A stretch of DNA of 64,000 nucleotides from the NCBI GenBank assembly GCA_002840095.1, contig PGZL01000008.1, positions 1 to 64,000 of the forward strand. The letters are read 5' to 3'. The notes under the pieces are model-generated. The model worked only from the letters and a program-made list of their open reading frames with translations, was not told the DNA's origin and did no database searches. Positions 18,677-28,831 of this stretch are shown piece after piece (position 1 is the first letter of the stretch; every line of letters begins with the position of its first letter). Position numbers and translations under genes: made by a program. The stretch comes from Gammaproteobacteria bacterium HGW-Gammaproteobacteria-1. Lineage in GTDB: Bacteria; Pseudomonadota; Gammaproteobacteria; Thiohalomonadales; Thiohalomonadaceae.

Positions 18677-19987
18677 ATGAAACACACCACCCGTTCCCTA
18701 CTGGTCCTTGCCACCGGCCTCGTCCTGGGCGTCTCGCTGACCCTCGGCGGCAGCGTGCTGGCGGACCGCGCCAACAACCAGGCGGCGCCGCTGCCGCTGG
18801 ACGAGCTGCGCAATTTCTCCGAGGTGTTCGGCAAGATCAAGGCCGACTACGTGGAGACAGCCGACGACAAGACCCTGCTGGAGGGCGCCATCCGCGGCAT
18901 GCTGGCCGGGCTCGACCCGCACTCCGCCTACCTCAACCAGGAAGAGTTCAAGGAACTGCAGGTGGGCACCAGCGGTGAATTCGGTGGCCTCGGCATCGAG
19001 GTGGGCATGGAAGACGGCTTCGTAAAGGTCATCTCCCCCATCGACGACACGCCGGCGCAGGCCGCCGGGGTCAAGGCCGGCGACCTGATCATCCGGCTCG
19101 ACGACACGCCGGTGAAGGGCATGAGCCTGAACGACGCGGTGAAGATGATGCGCGGCAAGCCCGGCACCCAGATCCTGCTCACCATCATGCGCGAGGGCGT
19201 GCAGAAGCCGCTGAAGCTCACCATCACCCGCGACGTGATACGGGTGAAGAGCGTCAAGTTCCGCGCCCTGGACAAGGGTTACGGCTACCTGCGCATCACC
19301 AGCTTCCAGAACCAGACCGGCGAGCAGGTGCTGAAGGCCATCGCCGATCTTAAGAAGGAGCACGGCGGTGATCTGAAGGGACTGGTGCTGGACCTGCGCA
19401 ACAATCCCGGCGGCGTGCTCGGTGCGGCGGTGGCCGTGTCCGACGCCTTCCTGGAGCAGGGCATGATCGTCTACACCGAAGGCCGCGCCAAGGATGCCGA
19501 GCTGCGCTACACCGCGACGCCGGCCGATGCCCTGAAGGGCGCGCCGATGGTGGTGCTGGTCAACGGCGGTTCCGCCTCGGCCTCCGAAATCGTGGCCGGC
19601 GCGCTGCAGGACCACAAGCGCGCCATCATCATGGGCACCCGCACCTTCGGCAAGGGCTCGGTGCAGACCATCTTCCCCATGAGCAACAACAGCGCCATCA
19701 AGCTCACCACCGCGCGTTACTACACTCCGGGCGGGCGCTCCATCCAGGCCGACGGCATCGAGCCCGACATCGGACTCAAGGCGGTGAAGCTGGTGGAGGC
19801 CGATGACGCCGATCGCGAAATGTTGAAGGAGGCCGATCTGTCCGGCCACCTGGCCAACGGCAACGGCAAGAAGCCCAAGACCACCAAGGACGAGACGAAG
19901 GCCGACGACGCGGTGGGCAAGGACTACGCCCTGCAGGAAGCGCTCAACCTGCTCAAGGGACTGAACATACTGCAGTCGCGGCAGTAA
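18677..19987 (+). CDS. ctpA: S41-family C-terminal processing peptidase
   Basis: PDZ + S41 domain: DLRNNPGGVLGAAVAVSD; NGGSASASEIVAGALQDHKRA; FGKGSVQT. Confidence 0.94.
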   Translation: MKHTTRSLLVLATGLVLGVSLTLGGSVLADRANNQAAPLPLDELRNFSEVFGKIKADYVETADDKTLLEGAIRGMLAGLDPHSAYLNQEEFKELQVGTSGEFGGLGIEVGMEDGFVKVISPIDDTPAQAAGVKAGDLIIRLDDTPVKGMSLNDAVKMMRGKPGTQILLTIMREGVQKPLKLTITRDVIRVKSVKFRALDKGYGYLRITSFQNQTGEQVLKAIADLKKEHGGDLKGLVLDLRNNPGGVLGAAVAVSDAFLEQGMIVYTEGRAKDAELRYTATPADALKGAPMVVLVNGGSASASEIVAGALQDHKRAIIMGTRTFGKGSVQTIFPMSNNSAIKLTTARYYTPGGRSIQADGIEPDIGLKAVKLVEADDADREMLKEADLSGHLANGNGKKPKTTKDETKADDAVGKDYALQEALNLLKGLNILQSRQ

Positions 19988-19995
19988 CGGATCAG

Positions 19996-20126
19996 GGTCC
20001 GCAAATGAACGCGAATAAACGCCAATGAATGTGCAGGGGAAAGTCGGTTCACTCCGTCGGCAGAACCGCCCCGCCGCCCCATGCTCCTCATCCCTATTTG
20101 CGTGTATTCGCGTTCATTTGCGGACC
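19996..20126. repeat. Intergenic inverted repeat, GCAAATGAACGCGAATAAACGC type (family C, copy 1)
   Basis: GGTCCGCAAATGAACGCGAATAAACGC (19996-20022) vs GCGTGTATTCGCGTTCATTTGCGGACC (20100-20126): one mismatch in 27. Confidence 0.9.
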
Positions 20127-20149
20127 GATTTTTGCCTGAGGCGGTATTT

Positions 20150-20947
20150 GTGAGTCTCCTGCGCCGGTTGTTACTGTTGCTGGCCTGCGTTGCCACGACA
20201 GCGCAGGCCCAGCCGCTGATCAGCATCATCATCGACGACATCGGTGATCGCTACGAGTACGGCCGCCGTGCCCTGGAGCTACCGGGCGCCCTCACCTATT
20301 CCATCCTGCCCCACACCCCCTACGCGGTGCACTTCGCGCGCCAGGCCCACGCCCAGGGGCGCGAAGTCATGCTGCACCTGCCCATGCAGGCCGAGAACGG
20401 CAAGCGCCTCGGCCCCGGCGGCGTCACCCTGGACATGACCGAGCAGGCCTTCCGCCGCACGGTGCGCGAGAACCTGGCCGCCATTCCCCACGTACGCGGC
20501 ATCAACAACCACATGGGCAGTCTGCTCACCCGCCACCCCGGCCATATGGACTGGTTGATGAGCGAACTGATGGCCCAGGGCGGGCTATTCTTTGTGGACA
20601 GCGTCACCACCGTGCGCACGGTGGCGTCGCACGTGGCCCTGGAGCACGGCCTGGCAAGTACCCGGCGCGACATCTTTCTCGACAGCGACCCGGCGCCGGA
20701 CAGCATCCGCCGCCAGTTCGCGCGTCTGCTGACCACCGCCCGGCAGGGCGGCAGCGCCGTGGCCATCGGCCATCCCTACCCCGGTACCTTGCAGGTGCTG
20801 GCGGAGGTGTTGCCGCAGCTCGACAGCCTCGGCGTGCATCTGGTGCCGGTATCGCAGCTCATCGCTGCACGACAGGAGAGGAGTCCCACCCTATGGCGCG
20901 CGTCCTTGTCCCCCTCGCCCCCGGCTGCGAAGAGCTTGAAGCCGTAA
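20150..20947 (+). CDS. yibQ: divergent polysaccharide deacetylase family protein (YibQ)
   Basis: Signal peptide; ISIIIDDIGDRYEYGRRALELPGALTYSILPHTPYA; GTG start chosen because the upstream ATG lies before the repeat arm. Confidence 0.85.
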   Translation: MSLLRRLLLLLACVATTAQAQPLISIIIDDIGDRYEYGRRALELPGALTYSILPHTPYAVHFARQAHAQGREVMLHLPMQAENGKRLGPGGVTLDMTEQAFRRTVRENLAAIPHVRGINNHMGSLLTRHPGHMDWLMSELMAQGGLFFVDSVTTVRTVASHVALEHGLASTRRDIFLDSDPAPDSIRRQFARLLTTARQGGSAVAIGHPYPGTLQVLAEVLPQLDSLGVHLVPVSQLIAARQERSPTLWRASLSPSPPAAKSLKP

Positions 20948-21444
20948 CCATCATCGACCTGCTGCGCCGCGCCGGCTTCGACGTGGTCAGCGCCGGCCTC
21001 GACGCCGGTCCCGTGAAGGCGTCACGCGGCGTCGTGCTGCTGCCCGACGTCACCCTGGACGAAGCCCTGACGCACGACTACGACATGGTGGTGCTGCCCG
21101 GCGGCGGCCCTGGCGCCGAGCGGCTGGACAAGGACCCCCGCATCGAGACACTGCTTCATGCGATGGCCCGCAGCGGCAAATACACCGCCGCAATCTGCGC
21201 CGCGCCCAAGGTGTTCGGTCGCATCGGCCTGCTTGGCGGCAAGCGCGCCACCTCCTATCCCGGATTTGTCGATAAGATGAACCTGCCCGGCGTCACCTAC
21301 GTGACCGATGCGGTGGTGCAGGATGGTAAGGTAATCACGTCACGCGGTCCCGGCACTGCAATGGACTTTGCGCTGCACCTGATCGAGGTGCTGGCCGGCA
21401 AGGCCCGGCGCGATGAAGTGGAGACCGGCCTGGTAAGGCCGTGA
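20893..21444 (+). CDS. yajL: DJ-1/PfpI family protein YajL
   Basis: ARVLVPLAPGCEELEAVTIIDLLRRAG; AAICAAPKVF nucleophile elbow. Confidence 0.9.
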   Translation: MARVLVPLAPGCEELEAVTIIDLLRRAGFDVVSAGLDAGPVKASRGVVLLPDVTLDEALTHDYDMVVLPGGGPGAERLDKDPRIETLLHAMARSGKYTAAICAAPKVFGRIGLLGGKRATSYPGFVDKMNLPGVTYVTDAVVQDGKVITSRGPGTAMDFALHLIEVLAGKARRDEVETGLVRP

Positions 21445-21476
21445 ACAGCGATCAACAACCATAACAGGGGTGATGT

Positions 21477-21785
21477 ATGAAGCGCGTGGTGATGTTGTGT
21501 GCAATTCTCGGGATGAGCGGGCCGGTGCTGGCCGACCAGGCCCTGGCGACCCAGAGCGGCTGCATGGGTTGCCACAAGGCGGACGCCAAGCTGATTGGTC
21601 CGGCGTTCAAGGACATTGCGGCCAAGTACAAGGGTGACGCCGCTGCGGTGGACACGCTTACCGCCAAGGTGAAGGCCGGCAGCAAGCCGGGCGAGCCGCT
21701 CAACTGGGGCACCATGATGATGCCGCCCAGCCCGGCACCGGAAGACGACGTGCGCACCGTGGTGCGCTGGATCCTCACCCACTGA
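21477..21785 (+). CDS. class I c-type cytochrome (c551-like)
   Basis: Signal peptide, CMGCH haem motif, MMMPPSP distal Met region. Confidence 0.88.
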   Translation: MKRVVMLCAILGMSGPVLADQALATQSGCMGCHKADAKLIGPAFKDIAAKYKGDAAAVDTLTAKVKAGSKPGEPLNWGTMMMPPSPAPEDDVRTVVRWILTH

Positions 21786-21804
21786 AGGCGTGGCGTCCTC
21801 TGTC

Positions 21805-22509
21805 CTATAAGGTGCCGGCGAGATATTGCCGGCGCCGCCTCTCCGGGAGTTTTTCTATGGCGTAGCGCAGCATGGTGCGCGGCATTGCGCCGTAGTGCTG
21901 TTGCAGGAACGCTTCCATCAGCTTCCTATCGCGCTTGCCCACCTCGCGCAACATCCAGCCTACCGCCTTGTGGATCAAATCATGTGCATCGTCGAGTAGT
22001 TGCGCCGCCAGGGCCAGCGTGTCGGCAAACTCGCCACGCTTGATGTAGTGAAAGGTGGCGATGATGGCGATGCGTCGCTCCCACAACGAGCTCGATGCTG
22101 CCAGCTTATAGAGCGGCGTGCGCGGCTTGTCGTACAGCCACGCGCCGACGATATGCTCGGCGCTGCTGTCCACCAAATCCCAGTTGTTGATGCGCGCGGT
22201 ATGGCGGAGATAGGCGCGGTAAATGGCCTGCTGCTCCTGCCGGGTGCCGTGACGAAAGGCCTCCACCCACAACAGCAGCGCCGCCAGCCGCTCTTCATGC
22301 CAGGGCGAGGCGAGGAGTGCCTGTGCCGCATGGCGATCCAGCGCGCGGTATTTGCGCACCAGCGCACGTACCTGCGGCACGCGCAGGCCGAGAAAACGAT
22401 CGCCCGCGCCGTATTGCCCGGGGCCGGTCTTGAAAAAGCGCTGCTGGATTTGTGCCTGGGCCGGGTTGGCCAGCGCCTGCAACTCCCGGTGCAGCGCCGC
22501 CTGCGTCAC
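21805..22509 (-). CDS. DNA alkylation repair protein (AlkD-like HEAT repeat)
   Basis: FLGLRVPQVRALVRKY; NNWDLVDSSAEHIVG; HKAVGWMLREVGKRD; GTG start. Confidence 0.88.
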   Translation of the reverse strand: MTQAALHRELQALANPAQAQIQQRFFKTGPGQYGAGDRFLGLRVPQVRALVRKYRALDRHAAQALLASPWHEERLAALLLWVEAFRHGTRQEQQAIYRAYLRHTARINNWDLVDSSAEHIVGAWLYDKPRTPLYKLAASSSLWERRIAIIATFHYIKRGEFADTLALAAQLLDDAHDLIHKAVGWMLREVGKRDRKLMEAFLQQHYGAMPRTMLRYAIEKLPERRRRQYLAGTL

Positions 22510-23540
22510 CGTGCGCCCGCCTCCGACAGATACCGGGCGACGCCGGCATCGTCGAGCGTTGTGTAAACCTCGCGGTTGAAGGTGACGAGGGCGCCCGCCA
22601 GCTCCGACCAGGTGAAGCCCGAGCTCCAGGGCGGGGGCGGCAATTCCCCCTGCGGGCGGCGCGAAAACAGCCAGGCACGGCCGGGGCGGTAAAGCAGGCT
22701 GTAGGGCGTCGCGCTGCGGTGCAGAGCGGCGATGGCCTGCCACGCGGTTTCGCCGTCGCTGAATGCGGCACAGGGCGCCGGGTAGGCTTCCTCCCCGCCG
22801 TTGTGCCGCCAGCGCCGGTGTTCCACCGGCATCGCAGCGCTCCCCACGTAAAACTGGAAGTGCAGGTGATTGACCGACGCAAAGGCGCCGTAGCTGTTGT
22901 AGCCGATACCGGCGCCGGGCAGCGTGGCGCCCAGGTGCTCCATCACGCGCCAGGCGTAATCGTGATGCTGCCGCTGCAAATACTGCGGCAGGCACTGCTC
23001 CCGCTCCGGCACCAGCAGGGTGTGCAGTTCGGCAAACGGGTACTTGTTGTAATAGAGGTCGACGTCACGCCCGCATAGCTCGCCGCTCCAGAACACCTCT
23101 TTCTGCATGAACGGCTTGTTGAAATGAAATGCGCGCTCCTCGAACGGTGCGCTGATCCCCTGCGGCGGCTGCTGGCTGATGCGCTTGGGCCGGAATGAAC
23201 GCAAATGATTGAATTGCAGCTGCCACGGCCCCTCGCCGCGCAGCTCCGTCGGCTGCAAGGCCTCGAAACCGATGGCGGCGATCTTGAGGAACACCAGCAG
23301 GTCCTCTTCCACCTCCGTCAGCGGCAGGCCCGCCGTCAGTGCCGCGCGAAAGCGTGCCAGCAGCGAGTCATAGTGTGTCCGCAACTCCGCTCCCAGAGCC
23401 GCCAGTATCGGCGGGTCGAAGGTGGCATTGGCCGCAACGAGGATAAAGGCGCCCAGCGACTGCTGCGCCAGCATGGGCCGCAGTCCGGCGATGAAGGATG
23501 CCCGCAGCTGCGCGGGAGAGTCAAAGAGAGGCGGATTCAT
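22506..23540 (-). CDS. HIT-superfamily (GalT/ATP adenylyltransferase-like) protein
   Basis: KYPFAELHTLLVPE and ASVNHLHFQFYVG (HxHxQ-type signature). Confidence 0.65.
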   Translation of the reverse strand: MNPPLFDSPAQLRASFIAGLRPMLAQQSLGAFILVAANATFDPPILAALGAELRTHYDSLLARFRAALTAGLPLTEVEEDLLVFLKIAAIGFEALQPTELRGEGPWQLQFNHLRSFRPKRISQQPPQGISAPFEERAFHFNKPFMQKEVFWSGELCGRDVDLYYNKYPFAELHTLLVPEREQCLPQYLQRQHHDYAWRVMEHLGATLPGAGIGYNSYGAFASVNHLHFQFYVGSAAMPVEHRRWRHNGGEEAYPAPCAAFSDGETAWQAIAALHRSATPYSLLYRPGRAWLFSRRPQGELPPPPWSSGFTWSELAGALVTFNREVYTTLDDAGVARYLSEAGAR

Positions 23541-23586
23541 GGCGCGGGATCATACCCGATCATCCGCGCCGGACTATCCGGTAGGG

Positions 23587-24618
23587 TCAACCCCGCTCCA
23601 GCAGCGCGCGCAGGTCGATCACGGCGGCGTTGGCGCGGGAAACGTAATTGGCCATGGTCAGCGAATAATTGGCCACCCAGCCGAAGCCGCTGCCGTTGAG
23701 CACCATCGGGCTGGATACCGGCCGCTGCGCCTCCTCCAGTTCACGGATGATCTGCTGCAGCGAGGCCACAGCATTCTTTCTTTCCAGGCTGTTGCGGAAG
23801 TCGATCTCCACCGCCCGGAACAGATGCAGCAGCGCCCAGACATGGCCGCGTGCCTCATAGAACACATCGTCCACCTCCAGCCAGGGCGTACTCTCATACA
23901 CCACGCCGGGTGCCGGCGTGCTCTGCTGTGCCGCCGGATCGTTGGCCAGATTGGTGTTGCTGCGCACCTGGCCGACGCTGGCGGAAAGACGCTGCGACAG
24001 ACTGCCCAACCGCTTCTCCACCACTTGCAGCCAGGCGGCGAGATTGTCCGCGCGGGCGAAGAATTGCGCATTGGCGTCGTTATCGTCGAGCAGGCGCTCG
24101 CGGTAGGCATGCAGATAGGCCAGGCCGTCGCGATATTCCGATTCGGTGGCGGGCAACAGCCAGGAGTCGTTCTGGAAATTGAATTGCGGTTCGGCGCGGG
24201 CGAGATCCGGGTCCTCCACCGACTGCGATTGCGAGCGTGCATAGTGATTGCGCATCACCGCGGATACATCGCGCAAGGCCACCAGAGCCCCGAACTCCCA
24301 GTTGGGCATGTCATCAAGAAAGGCAAAGGGCGGCAGCACGTCATTGGAGATATAGCCGCCGGTCTTGCCCAGCAGTGTTTCACCGATAGTAACCGCCGCG
24401 TTGACCGTGGCGCTGCCCACGATGGGCTCCTTGCCCCGCTGCTCCGCCTGCACGGTAAAGGCCTCGGGCTCGTTGCTGACCACGAAGGTGGTGATCGTTA
24501 GCACCAGCAGCAACAACAGCAGCGAAATCGCGACGCCGGCCATGCGCCCTTGTGGGCGCCAGGTATCGAGTAGGTCGTGCAGCACGGGCATGGGTTCGTT
24601 CTCTTCGCTGTGGAGCAC
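23587..24618 (-). CDS. DUF2333 family membrane protein
   Basis: Single TM; GGYISNDVLPPFAFLDDMPNWEFGALVALRD. Confidence 0.75.
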   Translation of the reverse strand: MLHSEENEPMPVLHDLLDTWRPQGRMAGVAISLLLLLLVLTITTFVVSNEPEAFTVQAEQRGKEPIVGSATVNAAVTIGETLLGKTGGYISNDVLPPFAFLDDMPNWEFGALVALRDVSAVMRNHYARSQSQSVEDPDLARAEPQFNFQNDSWLLPATESEYRDGLAYLHAYRERLLDDNDANAQFFARADNLAAWLQVVEKRLGSLSQRLSASVGQVRSNTNLANDPAAQQSTPAPGVVYESTPWLEVDDVFYEARGHVWALLHLFRAVEIDFRNSLERKNAVASLQQIIRELEEAQRPVSSPMVLNGSGFGWVANYSLTMANYVSRANAAVIDLRALLERG

Positions 24619-24656
24619 TCAGCATAGCGTCTCCGGGGAGGCGCTGCATCTTCCGC

Positions 24657-25472
24657 TCAACGCTGGCAGCGCGGACAGTAGTAGGTGGCGCGCTGGCCGT
24701 GACGGGTTGACTTGACGAGCGTGCCGCAGGTGACGCAGGGCTCGCCGGCGCGACCGTAGACGCGCAACTCCTGGGCGAAGTAGCCGGGTTTGCCGTCGCC
24801 GCCGGTGAAGTCGCGCAGGGTGGTGCCGCCCTGCTCGATCGCTGCGTTCAGCACTTCCTTGATGGCAGTTGCCAGGCGTGCGCAGCGTTCGCGCGACAGT
24901 GAGCCGGCAGCGCGGGAAGGATGGATACCGGCACGGAACAGGGCCTCACTGGCGTAGATGTTGCCCACGCCCACCACCACCTTGCTGTCCATGATGACCA
25001 GTTTGATCGCCGCCTTGCGCTTGCGCGTACCGGCATGGAGATAGTCGGCGGTGAATTCGCCGCCCAGCGGTTCGAGGCCGAGGTCGCGCAGCAACTCGTG
25101 TTGCTGGGGATCGTCGCGGGTCCACAGCACGGCGCCGAAGCGGCGCGGGTCGGTGAGGCGCAGGGCGCGGCCGCCGTCCAGCACCAAATCGAAGTGATCA
25201 TGCTTGCCGGCGGGCGTGGCGGCCTCCAGCAGTCGCAGGCTGCCGGACATGCCCAGGTGCAGGATCAGGGTACCGTGATCGAAGCGCAGCAGCAGGTACT
25301 TGGCTCGACGTTCCACGGCGTTGATGGCGTGGCCGCGCAGCTTGCCGGCGAGACCGCGCGGCACCGGCCAGCGCAGTCGTGGATGACGCACGATCACGTC
25401 GGCGACGCCATGGCCGGTGAGATGCGGCGCGATGCCGCGGCGGGTGGTTTCGACTTCGGGCAGTTCGGGCAT
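24657..25472 (-). CDS. mutM: formamidopyrimidine-DNA glycosylase
   Basis: [15 protein letters not shown]-terminal zinc finger [26 protein letters not shown]. Confidence 0.97.
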   Translation of the reverse strand: MPELPEVETTRRGIAPHLTGHGVADVIVRHPRLRWPVPRGLAGKLRGHAINAVERRAKYLLLRFDHGTLILHLGMSGSLRLLEAATPAGKHDHFDLVLDGGRALRLTDPRRFGAVLWTRDDPQQHELLRDLGLEPLGGEFTADYLHAGTRKRKAAIKLVIMDSKVVVGVGNIYASEALFRAGIHPSRAAGSLSRERCARLATAIKEVLNAAIEQGGTTLRDFTGGDGKPGYFAQELRVYGRAGEPCVTCGTLVKSTRHGQRATYYCPRCQR

Positions 25473-25493
25473 GGAGTGCGATGTTCAGGTGTG

Positions 25494-25521
25494 GTGGGAG
25501 CCCGATGAATCGGGCTTCCAC
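25494..25521. repeat. REP-like hairpin GTGGGAGCCCGA-TGAA-TCGGGCTTCCAC
   Basis: 12-nt arms with one mismatch between DUF4340 stop and mutM start. Confidence 0.65.
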
Positions 25522-25527
25522 GGTGCT

Positions 25528-26391
25528 TCAGTTGGTTTGCGCGCCGCTATCCGTGTATGCAGACATTTGCAGCAAATCAGCGGCGCGCTCAGCGACGAGA
25601 TGCCAGGCCAGGCCGAGGTCGGGCCGTACCAGCACCAGCTCCGGCTCGCGCGCCGCGATGACAAAACGGATCGGCTGTTCGCTACCGCGGACATGGAGCC
25701 GCACTTCCTCTCCCTTTGCCTCGCCCTTGTGCTCGCGCACCTCCATGGCCTGGGCGGTGTCCCAGTTTTGCGCCAGCGCCGTGGCGGCGTCGGCGGACCA
25801 GTGTTCCGGCGCCGGTTGGGGACGCCAGCTGCCTTCGTGATTTTCCAGGGTGAGCCCCGGCAGCTCGATGCGATCGAGCGGCGTGTTCTCTTCCAGCAGG
25901 CGCAGGCTGACATAGCCGTTCCAGCCGCCGATGAGCTGGTAGTAGCGCAGGTCGGGGATCAGGTGCACGGTGTCGCCGACGCGGACGTAACGGCGTTGAT
26001 CCAGCGGCGAGGTGTTGCCGAAGTCGATGCGCGTGTCGTTGAGGAACAGGCGCACCGCCGGCTCGGCGAGGCCGTAGGCGGCGAGATCGAGGCCGGTGAT
26101 CGCCTGGCTGTTCAGGCTGTCGATGGCGGCAACGCTGAGGATGGCGTCGGTGCGGATGCCGTTGGCGGGCGCGTGGATCGGCGCGGTGAGTTCCCAGCGG
26201 CCGTCGCGGCGCGCCATCTCCAGCACCCCCGCCGGACGTTCGATGCGGATGCGGTCGATGGCCGCCGCATCGAGCGCGGTGAGCTTGAGCGGCGCCGGCG
26301 GCGCCTCGCGGCCCGGTTCCAGCCAGGCCAGCAGGCCCAGGCCGACGACGACCAGCAGCAGCACCAGGTTGAGCAGATTGCGTTTGTTCAC
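25528..26391 (-). CDS. DUF4340 domain-containing protein
   Basis: TM anchor NKRNLLNLVLLLVVVGLGLLAWLEPG, follows gld-type ABC genes; GTG start. Confidence 0.8.
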   Translation of the reverse strand: MNKRNLLNLVLLLVVVGLGLLAWLEPGREAPPAPLKLTALDAAAIDRIRIERPAGVLEMARRDGRWELTAPIHAPANGIRTDAILSVAAIDSLNSQAITGLDLAAYGLAEPAVRLFLNDTRIDFGNTSPLDQRRYVRVGDTVHLIPDLRYYQLIGGWNGYVSLRLLEENTPLDRIELPGLTLENHEGSWRPQPAPEHWSADAATALAQNWDTAQAMEVREHKGEAKGEEVRLHVRGSEQPIRFVIAAREPELVLVRPDLGLAWHLVAERAADLLQMSAYTDSGAQTN

Positions 26392-26430
26392 GTCGTTACC
26401 TTGAAAGGTTGCACTGCCAAGAACTTCAAA

Positions 26431-26509
26431 ACCCTGCCGCGGAGCCGCCGAGACGCAGAGAGAATGACGACCTATTCTCTGTGTCTCTGCGCCTCTGCGA
26501 CAACAGGGT
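26431..26509. repeat. Intergenic CGCAGAG-type inverted repeat (family A, copy 1)
   Basis: ACCCTG...gagacgcagagagaat...attctctgtgtctctgcgcctctgcg...CAGGGT. Confidence 0.8.
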
Positions 26510-26510
26510 C

Positions 26511-27899
26511 TTAGCGCTTGCGGCGCTTGAGCCAGATCACCACGCCGGCGATGACCAGTCCGCCGGGGATGAGGAACAGAAAGCCGACACCGATGATGCC
26601 GGACAGCAGCGGCGTCAGTTCCAGGCGGGTGTCGACGGCGGCCTTGGGCGGAATGTGCATCAGTGCGTCGTCGTGGCTGAGCCAGTTGAGCAGGCGTTCG
26701 CCCAGTTCCAGGTTGGCGCCGTTGCCGAGGTAGGCGCTGGCGAGGAAGTCGCCGTCGCCGAGCACCACCACGCGCTGGTGCGCGCCGTCGTCCGCGGCCG
26801 TTGCGTCGCCGCCGTCCGCTGCAGGGCGCGGCCGTTCCAGGGCGATGCCGAGGGTGAGCGGACCGGCGATGTCGCTGCCTTCGTCGTAGCGAATCGAGCC
26901 TTTCAGTTCCGCGGTTTCGGACCAGCTGCGTGCCACGGTACGCAGCAGCGGCGTGGCGCTCCACGGCGCGGCGACGCTGTGCGTATCGAGGGCCGCGGCA
27001 TAGGGGAACAGCGTGACGGAAGCCAGGTCGCGGGTGATGGGGTGGGCAGGGTATTCCACCACCACCGAGAAGGCGGCATTGTCGATGCCGAGCAGCTGGG
27101 TGGTGGGATCGACCACGGTGCCGGGCAGGAAGGCCAGGCCCAGTTGCGCCGCCAGCGGATCGAGCTGGCGGCGCCCGTCGGGCTCGGCCAGCCACAGCAG
27201 GTTGCCGCCGCGTTCGACGTAGTCCTGGATCAGTCGCACTTCGCCGGGAAACAGATCCACCTGCGGACTGGCGATGACCAGCAGTGCCGCATCACCGGGG
27301 ATGGCCGGGGTGGCGGTGAGGTTCAGGCGCCCCAGCTGGAAGCCCTTGTTGCGCAGCTGCTCGCCCAGGGCGCCGAGGTCGTGATTGGCGGCCCCTTCCG
27401 GATTGCGCTCCCCGTGGCCTTCCAGGAACAGCACCTTGCGTTCGCCGGCGCGGGCCAACTTCTGCAAGGTGTTGGTGATGGTCTGTTCGTTCAGCTGCTG
27501 CACGTGCAGCTTGCGTCCCTGGTATTCGATGATCAGCTCGCCGTCGAAGCCGATGCCTTCGGCCTTTACCTGCTCCGGCTCCATGTCCGGATCGACGAAG
27601 CGCAGGGTGAGGTCGGCCTTGTGGCGCTGGTAGCGGCCGATGAGATCGCTGATCTGGCGCCGCGTCGCAGCCAGCTCGTTCTGGCGCGCGAAGGCGGTGA
27701 CGCTGATGGGGCCTTGCAGTTCACCCAGCAGGGCGGCGCTGGCCGGGGCCAGGGTGTGGCGGCCGGAGGCGGTCCAGTCGGCCTGATAGCTGTAGCGCGT
27801 GCTGAGCCAGGCGACGAGGCCGATGCCGGCGAGAAACAGCAGGGCGAAGGTGGCGCCTTGCAGGCGCAGCACACGGCGGTTCTTCTTGCTCGCTTCCAT
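26511..27899 (-). CDS. GldG-family ABC-associated membrane protein
   Basis: DUF4350/GldG-like: ISDLIGRYQRHKADLTLRFVDPD; LFLEGHGERNP; C-terminal TM. Confidence 0.85.
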   Translation of the reverse strand: MEASKKNRRVLRLQGATFALLFLAGIGLVAWLSTRYSYQADWTASGRHTLAPASAALLGELQGPISVTAFARQNELAATRRQISDLIGRYQRHKADLTLRFVDPDMEPEQVKAEGIGFDGELIIEYQGRKLHVQQLNEQTITNTLQKLARAGERKVLFLEGHGERNPEGAANHDLGALGEQLRNKGFQLGRLNLTATPAIPGDAALLVIASPQVDLFPGEVRLIQDYVERGGNLLWLAEPDGRRQLDPLAAQLGLAFLPGTVVDPTTQLLGIDNAAFSVVVEYPAHPITRDLASVTLFPYAAALDTHSVAAPWSATPLLRTVARSWSETAELKGSIRYDEGSDIAGPLTLGIALERPRPAADGGDATAADDGAHQRVVVLGDGDFLASAYLGNGANLELGERLLNWLSHDDALMHIPPKAAVDTRLELTPLLSGIIGVGFLFLIPGGLVIAGVVIWLKRRKR

Positions 27900-27921
27900 G
27901 ATGTTGTTAACGACCTTTGTG

Positions 27922-28042
27922 TCCGCAAATAAACGCAAATAGACGCGAATCCTTGGACTTGTTCACTGGACTGCGGCTCAGGTGAAACCACTGCCCTTGG
28001 CAATGCGGCCAACATTCGCGTGCATTTGCGTTCATTTGCGGA
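27922..28042. repeat. Family C inverted repeat, copy 2
   Basis: TCCGCAAATAAACGCAAATAGACGCGAAT vs ATTCGCGTGCATTTGCGTTCATTTGCGGA: 3 mismatches in 29. Confidence 0.9.
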
Positions 28043-28054
28043 GAGTGGTTGATG

Positions 28055-28816
28055 TCAATGTTGCAGGCGGTCGGCGTCGAGGCGCCGCACCGAAAAGACC
28101 AGGAAAACCACGATGAGCAGCAGGTAGTAGACCACGTCGCTGCTGTTGAACACGCCGCCCAGCAGCGCTTCGTAGTGCTGTTGCAGCGACAGATATGCAA
28201 ACACGCCGCGTGAACCGCTGTCATCTACGGCATTGCCCGTCAGGTTGATCACCCACAGCAACAGCAACGCGCCGAAGGTGGCCACCGCCGCCACCGTCGG
28301 CTGCGCCGTCAGGGTGGAGATGTACAGGCCGATGGCGGCAAAGGCCGCCAGCATCAGGAACAGGCCGAGCAGCCCGGCGGCGAACTGGCCCAGGTCGAGA
28401 CTGCCGGCCGTAAGCAGCGACAGCGGCATCAGTGCGATGAGGCCGAGCAGGATGCTGAGGAAGGCCATGACGCCGAGATATTTGCCGAGAATGATTTCAA
28501 TCATGGAGACCGGCGCCGAGAACAGCAGCGGCAGGGTGCGGCTGCGACGTTCGTCGCTCACCAGGCGCATGGTGACCAGGGGCACCACCAGCAGCAGCAC
28601 GATGCCGGCGCTGCCGAACAGCGGCGCGACGATCACCTCGGCCAGCCCGGGCGGCGCCTGCATCAATGCGATCTGCGGTTGCAGGCGGACGTATTGATCC
28701 AGCTGGGACAGGAACAGCCAGGCGAGGATGAACAGCACCACGCCGAGGATGCTCCAGGCCAGGGGCGAGAGAAACAGCGTGCGCAGTTCGCGCGCGGCGA
28801 TATGTCCGATCATCAT
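28055..28816 (-). CDS. ABC transporter permease (GldF-like, ABC-2)
   Basis: AARELRTLFLSPLAWSILGVVLFILAWLF; six predicted TMs. Confidence 0.85.
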   Translation of the reverse strand: MMIGHIAARELRTLFLSPLAWSILGVVLFILAWLFLSQLDQYVRLQPQIALMQAPPGLAEVIVAPLFGSAGIVLLLVVPLVTMRLVSDERRSRTLPLLFSAPVSMIEIILGKYLGVMAFLSILLGLIALMPLSLLTAGSLDLGQFAAGLLGLFLMLAAFAAIGLYISTLTAQPTVAAVATFGALLLLWVINLTGNAVDDSGSRGVFAYLSLQQHYEALLGGVFNSSDVVYYLLLIVVFLVFSVRRLDADRLQH

Positions 28817-28831
28817 GCCGCATCTCCTATG

